Of a stretch of 64,000 nt of DNA, positions 6,586-19,083 are shown piece after piece. The stretch's first letter is position 1. Every line of letters begins with the position of its first letter. Origin of the DNA: Thermodesulfovibrio sp. (GTDB taxonomy: Bacteria; Nitrospirota; Thermodesulfovibrionia; Thermodesulfovibrionales; Thermodesulfovibrionaceae); NCBI GenBank assembly GCA_020725335.1, contig DYFF01000006.1:1-64000 (forward strand). Reading direction: 5' to 3'. The translations under genes were made by a program, and so were the position numbers. Below the pieces are notes generated by a model. The model was given only the letters and a program-made list of their open reading frames with translations. It had not been told where the DNA came from and searched no databases.

Positions 6586-7599
6586 ATGGTAATTGTAATG
6601 AAGCCAGAAGCAACAGAAGAACAGCTTAAGGAGGTTATATCCAAAATTGAGGAGCTTGGATATAAACCTCATGTAATTTATGGTGCTACAAGGAATGTAA
6701 TTGGTGCAGTAGGTGATGAAAGGGGTAAATTTATCCTTCAGAGCCTTGAAGTTATGGATGGAGTTGAGGCTGTTATTCCTATATTGAAGCCATATAAATT
6801 GGCATCTAAAGAAGTAAAGAAAGACAAAACAATTATTGATGTAAAAGGAGTCTCTATTGGTGGAAATGAGGTAATAGTTATAGCTGGTCCTTGTGCAGTA
6901 GAGGATGAGGAACAAATTATTAAAACAGCGACTACTGTTAAATCTTATGGAGCACACATTTTAAGAGGTGGTGCCTATAAGCCAAGAACCTCTCCCTATT
7001 CTTTTCAGGGACTTGGAGAAGAAGGATTAAAAATGCTTAAAAAAGCAAGCGAATTTGCAAATATGCCTGTGGTCACAGAGGTTATAAATCCTGAACATGT
7101 TGATCTTGTATGTGAATATGTTGATATTCTTCAGATAGGAACACGTAATTCACAGAATTTTGAACTTTTAAAAAGAGTTGGTCAGGCTTCTAAACCTGTT
7201 ATTCTTAAAAGAGGAATGTCAATGACTATTAAAGAATGGCTAATGAGCGCCGAATATATACTTAGTGAGGGTAATATGAACGTAATTCTATGTGAAAGAG
7301 GCATTAGAACATTTGAGGCTGCTACAAGAAACACACTTGATTTAGCAGCTGTAGCAGTGTTAAAAGAGGAAACTCATTTGCCGGTAATTGTTGATCCTTC
7401 TCATGCGACTGGTTATGCTAAATATGTTGGACCAATGTCCTGTGCCGCTGTTGCAGCCGGTGCAGATGGTATAATGATAGAAGTACATCCTCAGCCTGAA
7501 AAAGCTTTTTCTGACGGGCCACAGTCTCTTAATTTTAAATCTTTTGCTGAAATAATAACAAAAATACGTCAGTTTGCTCAGGTTGCAGGAAGAACTTAA
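6586..7599 (+). CDS. aroF: 3-deoxy-7-phosphoheptulonate (DAHP) synthase, type I-beta with N-terminal regulatory domain
   Basis: Condenses phosphoenolpyruvate with erythrose 4-phosphate to DAHP, the entry step of the shikimate pathway. Residues 1-70 form the ferredoxin-like (ACT-type) domain known from the Thermotoga enzyme (MVIVMKPEATEEQLKEVI). This domain gives Tyr/Phe feedback inhibition there. The catalytic barrel shows GPCAVE, RGGAYKPRTSPYSFQG, ILKRGMSMTIKEW, CERGIRTFE and VDPSHATG. Length (337) is typical. A Shine-Dalgarno (AAAGGAGG) precedes the ATG. Expression is predicted to be set by the attenuator at 6423-6556, so control would be both transcriptional and allosteric. Confidence 0.95.
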   Translation: MVIVMKPEATEEQLKEVISKIEELGYKPHVIYGATRNVIGAVGDERGKFILQSLEVMDGVEAVIPILKPYKLASKEVKKDKTIIDVKGVSIGGNEVIVIAGPCAVEDEEQIIKTATTVKSYGAHILRGGAYKPRTSPYSFQGLGEEGLKMLKKASEFANMPVVTEVINPEHVDLVCEYVDILQIGTRNSQNFELLKRVGQASKPVILKRGMSMTIKEWLMSAEYILSEGNMNVILCERGIRTFEAATRNTLDLAAVAVLKEETHLPVIVDPSHATGYAKYVGPMSCAAVAAGADGIMIEVHPQPEKAFSDGPQSLNFKSFAEIITKIRQFAQVAGRT

Positions 7600-7874
7600 C
7601 CATATTTGATTTTCATAAATATTATAGAAAAAATGAGAATTAAGGAGAAGGAATTGGCTAATATTATGGGAATTTCATTTATGAGTAAACCATATAAAAA
7701 CCATAATGCAATTCCAAAAGCAAGAAATATAAACATCAAAAGTGATACGTCTTTTGCAGACTTAGTTTTATATATTTTAAGAGCCTGTGGAATCATGGCA
7801 GAGGTTGTTATTATTCCTGCTATAATCCCAATAACATCAGAGAAATTTTTAAATAAATCCATTGCAATGTTCAT
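7596..7874 (-). CDS. SemiSWEET / MtN3-type sugar transporter
   Basis: A 92-residue protein with three hydrophobic helices and the PQ-loop signature PQALKIYKTKSAKDVS near residue 29. This matches bacterial SemiSWEETs, which dimerise to form a passive sugar uniporter. The second helix contains FGIALWFLYGLL and the third NSFSLILIFSIIF. It converges on aroF with a 4-nt overlap. A TAAAAT box (7882-7887) lies 7 nt upstream of its ATG with no Shine-Dalgarno. The sugar carried is unknown. Confidence 0.85.
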   Translation of the reverse strand: MNIAMDLFKNFSDVIGIIAGIITTSAMIPQALKIYKTKSAKDVSLLMFIFLAFGIALWFLYGLLINEIPIILANSFSLILIFSIIFMKIKYG

Positions 7875-7910
7875 AACTAATATTTTATTATTAAATAAAT
7901 TTTATACAAA

Positions 7911-8759
7911 ATGAATCAAGTTGATAAAATAAGAATTGAAATTCAGATGCTGAAAAAGCTACCTACACTCTCTCATTCAGCAGAGAAAATTTTACGTTTA
8001 ACTAATAGTGAACTTACACATCTTGATGAATTAATAAATATTATAGAGAACGATCTTCCAATTTTATCAAAAGTTCTTAGCATTGCCAATATAATGTGTC
8101 TTGGATATTCTGGACCGATAACAAATCTAAAAGATGCGCTCTTCAAAATAGGTTTTAATAATCTTAAAAATGTTGCTTTGAGCGTATCTATATTTAGCCT
8201 TTTTAAAGTTTCAGGACACAAGGAAAAAACATATAAAAAACTTTTTAAACATTCTATTGCTACAGGAATAATAAGCAAATATATATCTGAGGAATTTCTT
8301 GATATTCAAGATGAATCTGCCTTTACTGCGGGTATATTACATGATTTAGGATTGTTTGCCATTCATCACTTGTATTATGATGCCTATTTAAAGATTGAAA
8401 ATTTAGTTTTAAGTGGTAAAAATGTTTCAGAAGCAGAAAATGAAGTAACAGATTTAGATCATTCCATCATTGGCAAATGGCTTTCAGAGTGGTGGGGCTT
8501 ACCAGAGGAAATTGGAGAAGTCATTTTATATCACCACGAAGACCCTGGGAAATTAGACAATAAATACAGAAGAAATATTGCTTTAATTCATTTAGCAAAT
8601 TATGTTGCAGAGAAAATAGGATATTCAATATACAATGGTATAAAAGAGTCAGTTTTCTACGAACCAGGAGTCTATAGTTTATTAACATTGCCAGAGATAG
8701 GAGATTTAATCAATCATATAAAATCGGAATTACCTTTAGAGGAGATAAATATTTTATGA
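7911..8759 (+). CDS. HDOD domain signalling protein
   Basis: A 282-residue single-domain HDOD protein, a family related to HD phosphohydrolases but usually without catalysis and found in bacterial signalling. The N-terminus has LPTLSHSAEKILRLTNS. The HD-like core shows HSIATGIISKYI (about residue 117), AGILHDLGLFAIHH (about 140) and LDHSIIGKWLSEWWGLP (about 183), followed by ILYHHEDP. It overlaps the GAF-GGDEF gene by 4 nt, so the two are coupled and probably act in one c-di-GMP response. It has no sensor domain. Confidence 0.85.
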   Translation: MNQVDKIRIEIQMLKKLPTLSHSAEKILRLTNSELTHLDELINIIENDLPILSKVLSIANIMCLGYSGPITNLKDALFKIGFNNLKNVALSVSIFSLFKVSGHKEKTYKKLFKHSIATGIISKYISEEFLDIQDESAFTAGILHDLGLFAIHHLYYDAYLKIENLVLSGKNVSEAENEVTDLDHSIIGKWLSEWWGLPEEIGEVILYHHEDPGKLDNKYRRNIALIHLANYVAEKIGYSIYNGIKESVFYEPGVYSLLTLPEIGDLINHIKSELPLEEINIL

Positions 8760-10003
8760 GAGAATTTCTAAATCAATTAGCTAAACTCTTAAACATTCCA
8801 AATTTTGAGAAATTAGACGAAGAGGTTCTAAAAAATTTAATTTTTGAAAGCATTAGTAGAGGCTTAAAATTAGAAAAAAGTTTGTTCAACTTGTTTGAAG
8901 AAACTTCTTGTAGCTCTGAATTTAGTATTAGAGTAACAGCTTTGATTAATTTATTGATTAAAAGAATATATGAAGAAAAGGATAAAAATTTAAAAGATTT
9001 CATAAAATTTTCATTAGAAGAATTTGCTCGATTATTGCCTATTGAGAATATATCCTATATGGAAAAGCATCCAAAATGGAATTATCTTTTACTTAAAGTA
9101 GCTTCTGGTAAGATAAAATATAAAGATTTTAAAGTAAAAAAGTTCCCTATAGAAAATTCTATATCGGGCCAGGCATACAAAAGTGGTAAATATATTTATG
9201 TACCTAATGCACACTTAGATAATAGGTTTAATAAAAATTTATCTGATTTACCAATAAAAACCTTGCTTTCAGTGCCATTAAAAGATAGAGATAGAATTAT
9301 AGGGGTTTTGAATTTTTCTCATGCTGTGGAAGAAGCTTTTAATGATGTTTCTATTTATTTATTGGTTTCTCTTGCAAATCTTTTCTCTTCAATTATTGCC
9401 TTATTTAATTTTTACGGAGAAAAATCAAACTTTAATGCAAAACTTTTAAAAGAAGTAGAAAAACAGACTTTAGAAATTCAGAAGATTAACCTTAGACTTT
9501 ATAAAACATCTATAACAGATGCTTTAACAGGTCTTTACAATAGAAGATTTTTCTTTCAGAGACTGGAAGAAGAGTTTTCTCGATTTCTTAGATATGGTAG
9601 TGGCTTTTGTCTTGTTCTTTTTGATTTGGATAGATTGAAATATATAAATGATAAATACGGTCACTTAGAAGGAGATAGATGTATAAAATTATTTGCTAAA
9701 TGTCTAAAAAATAGAAGTCGTAAAGAAGACGTTTTAGCACGAATTGGAGGAGATGAATTTGCTGGCATACTTGTAGGTTCGACGGTAGAAGGTGGAATAA
9801 CTTTTAGTCAAAGGATTAGAGAGGATTTAACTAAGCAATATAAAAAAGAAAGTCTAACTGTCAGTGCAGGGGTTGGATGTCTTAGTAAAGGTTTAAACTT
9901 TAAATTTTATAAAAACTATAAGGAATTTTTTAAATATGTAGATAAAGCCCTCCTAAAAGCTAAAAAAACAAGAGACGAAGTTAAAACCATTGAAAATGAT
10001 TAA
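8756..10003 (+). CDS. GAF-GGDEF diguanylate cyclase
   Basis: Residues about 75-225 form a GAF domain (AYKSGKYIYVPNAHLDNRF, TLLSVPLKDRDRIIGVLNF). Residues about 245-410 form a GGDEF domain that makes c-di-GMP from two GTP. TDALTGLYNRRFFF, LFDLDRLKYINDKYGHLEGD and the active site ARIGGDEFAG are intact. The inhibitory I-site RxxD (RKED) sits 5 residues before GGDEF, so product inhibition is expected. The first 75 residues are helical and unassigned. It is coupled to the HDOD gene upstream. What the GAF domain binds is unknown. Confidence 0.9.
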   Translation: MREFLNQLAKLLNIPNFEKLDEEVLKNLIFESISRGLKLEKSLFNLFEETSCSSEFSIRVTALINLLIKRIYEEKDKNLKDFIKFSLEEFARLLPIENISYMEKHPKWNYLLLKVASGKIKYKDFKVKKFPIENSISGQAYKSGKYIYVPNAHLDNRFNKNLSDLPIKTLLSVPLKDRDRIIGVLNFSHAVEEAFNDVSIYLLVSLANLFSSIIALFNFYGEKSNFNAKLLKEVEKQTLEIQKINLRLYKTSITDALTGLYNRRFFFQRLEEEFSRFLRYGSGFCLVLFDLDRLKYINDKYGHLEGDRCIKLFAKCLKNRSRKEDVLARIGGDEFAGILVGSTVEGGITFSQRIREDLTKQYKKESLTVSAGVGCLSKGLNFKFYKNYKEFFKYVDKALLKAKKTRDEVKTIEND

Positions 10004-10017
10004 CCATATATGATAAA
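9990..10017 (+). promoter_or_regulatory. Candidate promoter of the rpsB operon
   Basis: TTGAAA (9990-9995), a 16-nt spacer and GATAAA (10012-10017) predict a start near 10024, just before the structured leader. An alternative -35/-10 pair (TTGACC 10043-10048, CATAAA 10066-10071) lies inside the leader hairpins and would remove them. Confidence 0.35.
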
Positions 10018-10034
10018 TTGAAAACTTAAGTGGA

Positions 10035-10110
10035 AAAGGTCTTTGACCTTTCTATATCACACGCTCATAAATTTCTCCAATGGTCCCGAAAGGGTTAAGG
10101 AGAAAGAGCG
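10035..10110 (+). promoter_or_regulatory. Structured 5' leader of rpsB (candidate S2 autoregulation element)
   Basis: Two structures precede rpsB. The first is AAAGGTC/GACCTTT (10035-10041 with 10045-10051, TTT loop). The second is a nested stem: CGCTC/GAGCG (10062-10066 with 10106-10110), TTTCTCC/GGAGAAA (10072-10078 with 10099-10105), and an inner CCC-GAAA-GGG tetraloop hairpin (10085-10094). The ribosome-binding region follows within 20 nt. rpsB leaders are autoregulated by S2 in other bacteria. That this one binds S2 is inference. Confidence 0.5.
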
Positions 10111-10137
10111 GAGGAAAAACCAACTGAGGAGGAATTA

Positions 10138-10923
10138 ATGGCAGTAGTAAGCATGAAGGAACTTCTTGAAGCAGGAGCCCATTTCGGGCATCAGGTCAAA
10201 CGTTGGAATCCCAAAATGAAAAAGTATATTTTTGCAGAACGTAACGGGATTCATATAATTGACCTACAAAAGACAGTAAAAGGCATTGAAGAAGCTTACG
10301 AATTTATTAAGGAAGTAGCTTCACGTGGAGAGGGTATTCTTTTTGTAGGAACAAAAAAACAAGCCCAAGAAGCAATAGCAGAAGAAGCAAAAAGGGCAGG
10401 TGTATACTATATTAATCACCGTTGGCTTGGTGGTATGCTTACGAACTTTTCAACAGTTAGAAAAAGCGTTGAAAAATGGCAGAGAATTGAACAGATGAAA
10501 GAGGATGGAACACTTTATTTACATACAAAAAAGGAAATTGCTAAGTTAGAAAAGGAAAGGCAGAGATTGGAAGCTAATTTAATTGGTATTAAAGACATGA
10601 TGGAACTTCCTAAGGCTATTTTTATAATTGACATAAAAAAGGAAAAAATAGCTGTGGCAGAAGCAATTAAGCTAAATATTCCTATTGTGGCAATCGTTGA
10701 TACAAATTGCGACCCTGATGTAGTTGATTATGTTATTCCAGGAAACGATGATGCTATAAGAGCGATAAAACTTATAACCTCAAAAATCGCAGATGGTGTC
10801 CTCGAAGGTAAAGAAATATTTATCAAAAAAATTGAAGAGGAAGCCGAAAAAGCTGCCATAAAGGAAAAAATACTCCAGGAAGAGGAGTATCAGAAATCAA
10901 TGGATGAATACATAGAACAGTAA
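10138..10923 (+). CDS. rpsB: 30S ribosomal protein S2
   Basis: Small-subunit protein S2, 261 residues. Signatures are [20 protein letters not shown] at the N-terminus, [27 protein letters not shown] and the S2 motif [12 protein letters not shown] with [11 protein letters not shown]. The C-terminal 40 residues form a charged helix. A strong Shine-Dalgarno (GAGGAGG) precedes the ATG. It leads a five-gene translation unit with tsf, pyrH, frr and a DksA-like gene. This order is conserved in many bacteria, here with dksA-like added. Confidence 0.97.
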   Translation: MAVVSMKELLEAGAHFGHQVKRWNPKMKKYIFAERNGIHIIDLQKTVKGIEEAYEFIKEVASRGEGILFVGTKKQAQEAIAEEAKRAGVYYINHRWLGGMLTNFSTVRKSVEKWQRIEQMKEDGTLYLHTKKEIAKLEKERQRLEANLIGIKDMMELPKAIFIIDIKKEKIAVAEAIKLNIPIVAIVDTNCDPDVVDYVIPGNDDAIRAIKLITSKIADGVLEGKEIFIKKIEEEAEKAAIKEKILQEEEYQKSMDEYIEQ

Positions 10924-10936
10924 GGGAGGAATCGAT

Positions 10937-12804
<1,868 letters not shown>

Positions 12805-12809
12805 ATATA

Positions 12810-13199
12810 ATGAAAATTGATAGTGAAAGAAAAGATCGCCTTAAAAAAATGCTTAATAAAATGAAAGAAGAGATACTTCAGGAAGCCCGTGAAGAGATGA
12901 AAAAGTTTCAAACAGGTGAAAAAAGACAGATTGTAGAAGCAGTTATGGATGATGCTGATTTGAGTGCCATAGATTTATCAGAGGATATCAGCTTAAAACA
13001 GCTTAGTACTCATAGAGATATTTTGAAGAAAATAGAAGAAGCCCTTAGGAAACTTGAAGAAGGTACTTATGGAATATGTGAAATGTGCGGAGATGATATA
13101 TCTGAGGAAAGATTAAAAGTACTGCCATTTGCTATATACTGTAGAGACTGTCAAGAGAATATAGAAATGATGGAGAAGTTTGAATCAGAGGAAGGCTAA
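12810..13199 (+). CDS. DksA/TraR-family zinc finger protein
   Basis: A 129-residue member of the DksA/TraR family, small proteins that enter the RNA polymerase secondary channel and, with ppGpp, adjust stable-RNA promoters. The N-terminal 75 residues are coiled coil (RLKKMLNKMKEEILQEAREE). The C-terminal zinc finger CEMCGDDI...CRDC gives four Cys. In the coiled-coil tip DDADLSAIDLSED supplies acidic residues comparable to the DksA tip. Its place 5 nt after frr links it to translation output. Whether it is a true DksA or a YocK/YteA-type paralogue is not decided. Confidence 0.82.
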   Translation: MKIDSERKDRLKKMLNKMKEEILQEAREEMKKFQTGEKRQIVEAVMDDADLSAIDLSEDISLKQLSTHRDILKKIEEALRKLEEGTYGICEMCGDDISEERLKVLPFAIYCRDCQENIEMMEKFESEEG

Positions 13200-13960
13200 T
13201 AGATTATTTTTTCAAGAAATAAACCGTGGGGAGGAGCTGTTCTTAAAGGATTAGGTCTCCTTCCCGTTTTCATTGCTTCCACTATTGCCCCTTTTGTTAA
13301 GCCCCCTCTTGCCACTTCAACTAAACAACCTACAATATTTCTTACCATGTATTTTAGAAAACCATCTGCTTCGATCCTAAATTTGACAAAAGAACCTTTC
13401 ATGGTCATGTCAAGGAAATAAAGTTTATCTGAAAGTTCAATTGTTAAATCATAAACTGTTCTAATTTTGTCCTTAACCTCTGTACTTCCTGAAAAAGGGG
13501 TAAAATCCTTTGTTCCTAAAAATAACTCCTTTGCCTCTTCCATTAGATAGAGATTGAGCCTCCTTTCATAATGCCAGACATATCTCTGAAGAAAAGGATT
13601 ACAGTATTCATTATAACAGACATAGTATAAATAAGATTTTTTTTTAACAGAATATTGAGGATGAAAACTTTCCTCAGCTTCTTCAATATCTATTATTCTT
13701 ATATCAGAAGGCAGTAAGGCATTCATTGCTTTTTTAAGTTTATCAATAGGAAAATTAATATCCATATTGAATGTAGCTACTTGTCCTATGGCATGCACCC
13801 CTGCATCAGTTCTACCAGCTCCGCGAATTTTAACCTCTCTTTTAAAAATTTTAAATAAAGCATCTTCTACCTTAGCCTGAATGGTTTGTCCTTTCTTTTG
13901 CCTTTGCCACCCCAAATAATTAGTACCATCATACTGAATTGTGAGTTTGATCCTTACCAT
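13196..13960 (-). CDS. truA: tRNA pseudouridine synthase A
   Basis: Makes pseudouridine at tRNA positions 38-40. The catalytic aspartate lies in GRTDAGVHA (about residue 48). Other family motifs are TIQYDGTNYLGWQRQ at the N-terminus, LPSDIRI, SVKKKSYLYYVC, GTKDFTPFSG and DGFLKYMVRNIVG near the C-terminus. Length (254) is normal. It converges on the DksA-like gene with a 4-nt overlap and is divergent from the DUF763 gene. A TGT-TATAAT element (13971-13979 on the minus strand) ends 10 nt before its ATG. Confidence 0.95.
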   Translation of the reverse strand: MVRIKLTIQYDGTNYLGWQRQKKGQTIQAKVEDALFKIFKREVKIRGAGRTDAGVHAIGQVATFNMDINFPIDKLKKAMNALLPSDIRIIDIEEAEESFHPQYSVKKKSYLYYVCYNEYCNPFLQRYVWHYERRLNLYLMEEAKELFLGTKDFTPFSGSTEVKDKIRTVYDLTIELSDKLYFLDMTMKGSFVKFRIEADGFLKYMVRNIVGCLVEVARGGLTKGAIVEAMKTGRRPNPLRTAPPHGLFLEKIIY

Positions 13961-13970
13961 TTTTTAAATT

Positions 13971-13992
13971 ATTATAACATCTCTGTTAAAAT
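13971..13992. promoter_or_regulatory. Back-to-back extended -10 promoters of truA and the DUF763 gene
   Basis: On the minus strand TGT-TATAAT (13971-13979) serves truA. On the plus strand TGT-TAAAAT (13984-13992) ends exactly 5 nt before the ATG of the DUF763 gene at 13998. Neither gene has a Shine-Dalgarno. The 37-bp divergent spacer therefore seems to hold two overlapping promoters that cannot be occupied at once. Confidence 0.5.
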
Positions 13993-13997
13993 AATCT

Positions 13998-15074
13998 ATG
14001 CAGAAAACAGGTACTGCGAACTTACCACTTCACGGTGGTAAAACACCGCAATGGCTTTTTAGACGAATGCAAGCACTGTCAAGGGCGATTTTGGAGTTAA
14101 TGGTCATTGAACTTGGAAGACAAGAAGTAATAAGAAGACTATCAGACCCTTTTTGGTTTCAAGCTTTTGGATGTGTTTTAGGATTTGACTGGCATAGTAG
14201 CGGTGTCACAACCACATTAACAGGTGCTATTAAAGAAGGGCTCAAAGGTTTAGAAAAGGAATTGGGATTATTCATAGCTGGAGGTAAAGGGAGAAAAGCT
14301 ATTCAGACACCTGATGATATTATAAAATATGCTGAAAAAACAGGCTTTAATCCCAATCCTTTCATTCATGTAAGCAGGCTTTCGGCAAAGGTTGATAGTA
14401 CTGCTATACAGGATGGCTTTGCACTTTATCATCATACAATTTTTTTTACTCTCGAGGGGCACTGGTGTGTTATTCAGCAAGGGATGAATGAAAAAGTAAG
14501 AATGGCAAGGCGTTATCACTGGTTAAGCTTTAATCTTAAAAGCTTTGTAGAGGAGCCTCATAATGCTGTTTGTTGTGACATCAGGACTAAAACTCTTAAT
14601 TTTACTGTTAAAGAAGCATCTGCGCTGAGAAAAGCAACTGTCAAAATTTCAAATGAAAAGCCTGAAAAGGTAGTACAGGATATTTTAAAAATTAAGGAAC
14701 TTAATTTGCCTGTTAGACATAACGTAACCCTTAATGATATAAAAACTGAAAATCTCTACAAAGTTTTAATTCAAACCTATGAAAAACAACCATCGGATTT
14801 TGAGAGTCTTCTTTTAACTAAAGGATTAGGAGCTACAACTTTAAGAGCTCTTGCATTAACAGCTGAAATAATCTATGGCACTCCTCTTTGCTTCAAAGAC
14901 CCTGCAAGATACAGTTTTGCCCATGGAGGCAAGGATGGCACACCCTATCCAGTAAATAGAGAAACTTATGACAGAACTATTGAAATTATGAGAAAAGCTA
15001 TTGAAAATGCAAAGATTGGCAGAGATGAAAAAAAGGATGTTTTAAAGAGGCTCTTAAATTTTAGTCATTTCTGA
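13998..15074 (+). CDS. DUF763 domain protein
   Basis: A 358-residue member of the DUF763 family, which occurs mainly in archaea and thermophilic bacteria and has no known function. The family start TGTANLPLHGGKTPQWLFRRM is clear, followed by FGCVLGFDWHSSGVTT, HVSRLSAKVDSTAIQDGFALYHH, HWCVIQQGMN and, near the C-terminus, LLLTKGLGATTLRALAL and YSFAHGGKDGTPYPV. The last motifs (helix-hairpin-helix-like GLGATTLRAL, conserved His/Asp) suggest nucleic-acid contact, which is inference. It stands alone with a leaderless-type promoter. Confidence 0.85.
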   Translation: MQKTGTANLPLHGGKTPQWLFRRMQALSRAILELMVIELGRQEVIRRLSDPFWFQAFGCVLGFDWHSSGVTTTLTGAIKEGLKGLEKELGLFIAGGKGRKAIQTPDDIIKYAEKTGFNPNPFIHVSRLSAKVDSTAIQDGFALYHHTIFFTLEGHWCVIQQGMNEKVRMARRYHWLSFNLKSFVEEPHNAVCCDIRTKTLNFTVKEASALRKATVKISNEKPEKVVQDILKIKELNLPVRHNVTLNDIKTENLYKVLIQTYEKQPSDFESLLLTKGLGATTLRALALTAEIIYGTPLCFKDPARYSFAHGGKDGTPYPVNRETYDRTIEIMRKAIENAKIGRDEKKDVLKRLLNFSHF

Positions 15075-15097
15075 GCACATTTTGGTTACTAAATTAT

Positions 15098-17227
<2,130 letters not shown>

Positions 17228-17233
17228 AATAAT

Positions 17234-17503
17234 TTACTGGGAGGGTTGTGTAGTAGGATAGACGCTTACTTTGAGTCTTTGCTTGTCTTTTCTTTCAAAT
17301 TTAACAATTCCATCAATTAAAGCATAAAGTGTATAATCTGAACCAACACCTACATTAACGCCGGGATGAAACTTTGTTCCCTTTTGCCTTACGAGGATAT
17401 TTCCTGCTTTAACTATTTGACCACCAAATCTTTTTACCCCAAGTCTTTTAGCTTTACTATCCCTTCCATTACGGGAACTCCCTACTCCTTTTTTATGTGC
17501 CAT
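17234..17503 (-). CDS. rpmA: 50S ribosomal protein L27
   Basis: Large-subunit protein L27, whose N-terminus reaches the peptidyl-transferase centre. The protein starts directly with [20 protein letters not shown], so it has no cleavable Firmicutes-type extension. Also seen are [41 protein letters not shown] and a basic C-terminus. Length (89) is standard. It starts 1 nt after the rplU stop, behind a GGAGG site inside the rplU end. Confidence 0.96.
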   Translation of the reverse strand: MAHKKGVGSSRNGRDSKAKRLGVKRFGGQIVKAGNILVRQKGTKFHPGVNVGVGSDYTLYALIDGIVKFERKDKQRLKVSVYPTTQPSQ

Positions 17504-17504
17504 T

Positions 17505-17828
17505 TTATCCTCCTACAATTTCCTTAATTTTTATTTTAGCATACCACTGTCTGTGTCCTTTAAGCTTTTTTACTGCCTTCTTTGAAGGAGGTCTATAAAC
17601 CATAACCTTTTCAGCTTTTGATTCCTCAATAACTTCAGCTTTCACCTTGAGCCCATCAATATAAGGATTGCCTATTTTAATTCCCTTATCAGATTGAAGC
17701 ATAACAACTCTATCAAATATAACTTCTTTGCCAGGCTCGAGATTGAGTTTGTCTACTTTTAATACATCACCTTCTTTCACTTTAAACTGCTTCCCACCTT
17801 TTTCTATAACTGCATACATATGTATCAC
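17505..17828 (-). CDS. rplU: 50S ribosomal protein L21
   Basis: Large-subunit protein L21, 107 residues. [18 protein letters not shown] begins at residue 4, and [21 protein letters not shown] with YAKIKIKEI closes the protein. The chosen start gives M-I-H before the conserved MYAV. The internal ATG three codons later, with AAGGAGG 6-7 nt upstream of the first ATG, makes the first start preferable. It lies only 4 nt after hisG, so no separate promoter or L21 leader can fit. Confidence 0.95.
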   Translation of the reverse strand: MIHMYAVIEKGGKQFKVKEGDVLKVDKLNLEPGKEVIFDRVVMLQSDKGIKIGNPYIDGLKVKAEVIEESKAEKVMVYRPPSKKAVKKLKGHRQWYAKIKIKEIVGG

Positions 17829-17832
17829 CTCC

Positions 17833-18711
17833 TTAAGGAATTACTTTATTCAATGGATATTCTACAAAGCCAGAAGCTCCTGCGTCTTTTAGCTTTGGTA
17901 AAAGTTCTCTTACCTTCTTTTCATTTATTATAACTTCTAAGGCATACCAGTTTTCATCATAGAGTTGAGATATTGTTGGAGAATGTAAAGAATTAAGCAA
18001 ACTTAGGACTCTCTTCAGTGAATCTTTTGGAACATTCATTTTTAACCCTACCTTTTCTTCTGCAAGAAGAGCTCCTTGTAAGAGCATTGCAATATTTTGC
18101 ATTTTTTTCTTTTTCCAACTATCTCTCCATGAATTTTTATTTGAGATAAATCTGGTTGTAGACTCTAATATGGTTTCAATTACACGAAGTTTATTTGCTC
18201 TAAGAGAACTGCCAGTCTCGGTTAGATCTACAATAGCATCAGCTAAATAAGGGGGCTTTACTTCGGTAGCTCCCCAAGAAAAATAAACATCTGCTTTGAT
18301 ACCTTTAGCCTTTAAATATCTTTTCGTGTATCCCATTAGTTCAGTAGCAATTCTCTTCCCTTGCAAGTCTGCAAGAGTTTTGATCGGAGATTCTTCTGGT
18401 ACAGCTATTACCCACCTTACAGGTCTAAAGCCTTCTTTTGCATATCTTAATTCTGCAACTTCGACTACATCAACATTTTGCTCAAGAATCCAGTCGTATC
18501 CTGTAAGTCCGCAATCAAGATATCCTTTCTCAACATAAACTGGTATCTCTTGTGCTCTCAGAAGCATCCCTGATACTTCTTCATCGTCAATGATAGGATA
18601 ATATGACCTATGTGAAACATGTATATTGTATCCTGCCTTCTTAAAGAGCTTTAATGTAGTTTCCTGAAGACTTCCCTTAGGTAACCCAAGTTTCAATACT
18701 TGATTCTGCAT
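17833..18711 (-). CDS. hisG: ATP phosphoribosyltransferase, long form (HisG-L)
   Basis: Catalyses the first step of histidine synthesis, joining ATP and PRPP. Residues 1-215 are the two periplasmic-binding-like lobes ([64 protein letters not shown], the PRPP-binding segment). The extra 75 C-terminal residues ([36 protein letters not shown]) form the ACT-like domain that gives histidine feedback and makes HisZ unnecessary. Length (292) fits the long form. A GGAGG lies 14 nt before the ATG, longer than usual. It heads an operon with rplU, rpmA, obgE and proB. Confidence 0.95.
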   Translation of the reverse strand: MQNQVLKLGLPKGSLQETTLKLFKKAGYNIHVSHRSYYPIIDDEEVSGMLLRAQEIPVYVEKGYLDCGLTGYDWILEQNVDVVEVAELRYAKEGFRPVRWVIAVPEESPIKTLADLQGKRIATELMGYTKRYLKAKGIKADVYFSWGATEVKPPYLADAIVDLTETGSSLRANKLRVIETILESTTRFISNKNSWRDSWKKKKMQNIAMLLQGALLAEEKVGLKMNVPKDSLKRVLSLLNSLHSPTISQLYDENWYALEVIINEKKVRELLPKLKDAGASGFVEYPLNKVIP

Positions 18712-18735
18712 TTTATTTATATAATCCTCCGAAAT

Positions 18736-18749
18736 AAATTTCGAAATTT
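18736..18749. promoter_or_regulatory. Palindrome upstream of hisG (candidate operator)
   Basis: AAATTTCGAAATTT is a perfect 14-bp palindrome 25 bp upstream of the hisG ATG. It overlaps a second imperfect inverted repeat CGAAAT-AA-ATTTCG (18730-18743). The position next to the Shine-Dalgarno suits an operator or mRNA hairpin, but the low complexity makes chance plausible. Confidence 0.3.
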
Positions 18750-19083
18750 TAGTTTAAAATTTTTATTAATTTTTCGTCAACTTTTATAGATGGCTTTATT
18801 CTGTTATAAAAATATGTGCTATAAATTAAAATCACTGTCAAATTTTACTTTTCTCAGATTAAAATACTAAATTCAAAAATTTTTATAATTGAAATAAATA
18901 ATTGATTTTAAAAGATTTTCATTTAATATTATTTTTATTTCTGAATAATGTATCAGGTTAAAAGGGTATTTAAATTTTTAGAAAGAGATAAAGAGTATTT
19001 TGAAAGAAAAAGATTTAATGTAAAATTGAGTAATTTCGTGGAAATGATTTATTAGTAAAGACTTGAACTGACAGTTCAGTTTT
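18750..19083. other. AT-rich gene-free stretch upstream of hisG
   Basis: No supportable gene is seen. One 35-codon ORF (18948-19055, plus) has no Shine-Dalgarno and no recognisable product. A weak hairpin (TGAAC/GTTCA) followed by six T lies at 19064-19085. The stretch borders the IS debris that begins at 19084. Confidence 0.4.

Noticed and set aside
6559-6957. 132-codon minus-strand ORF opposite aroF
   Set aside because: Lies over the conserved aroF start and has no family features; a shadow of the DAHP synthase codons.
7606-7914. Plus-strand ORF opposite the SemiSWEET gene
   Set aside because: The minus strand carries the PQ-loop and three membrane helices; the plus frame has no features.
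10043-10071. Second rpsB promoter (TTGACC-17-CATAAA)
   Set aside because: Poor -10, and both boxes coincide with the leader hairpin arms. The upstream TTGAAA-16-GATAAA pair fits the leader better.
18948-19055. 35-codon ORF (MYQVKRVFKFLERDKEYFER...) upstream of hisG
   Set aside because: No Shine-Dalgarno, no -10 box at a suitable distance, no recognised family; the downstream hairpin is too weak to support it.
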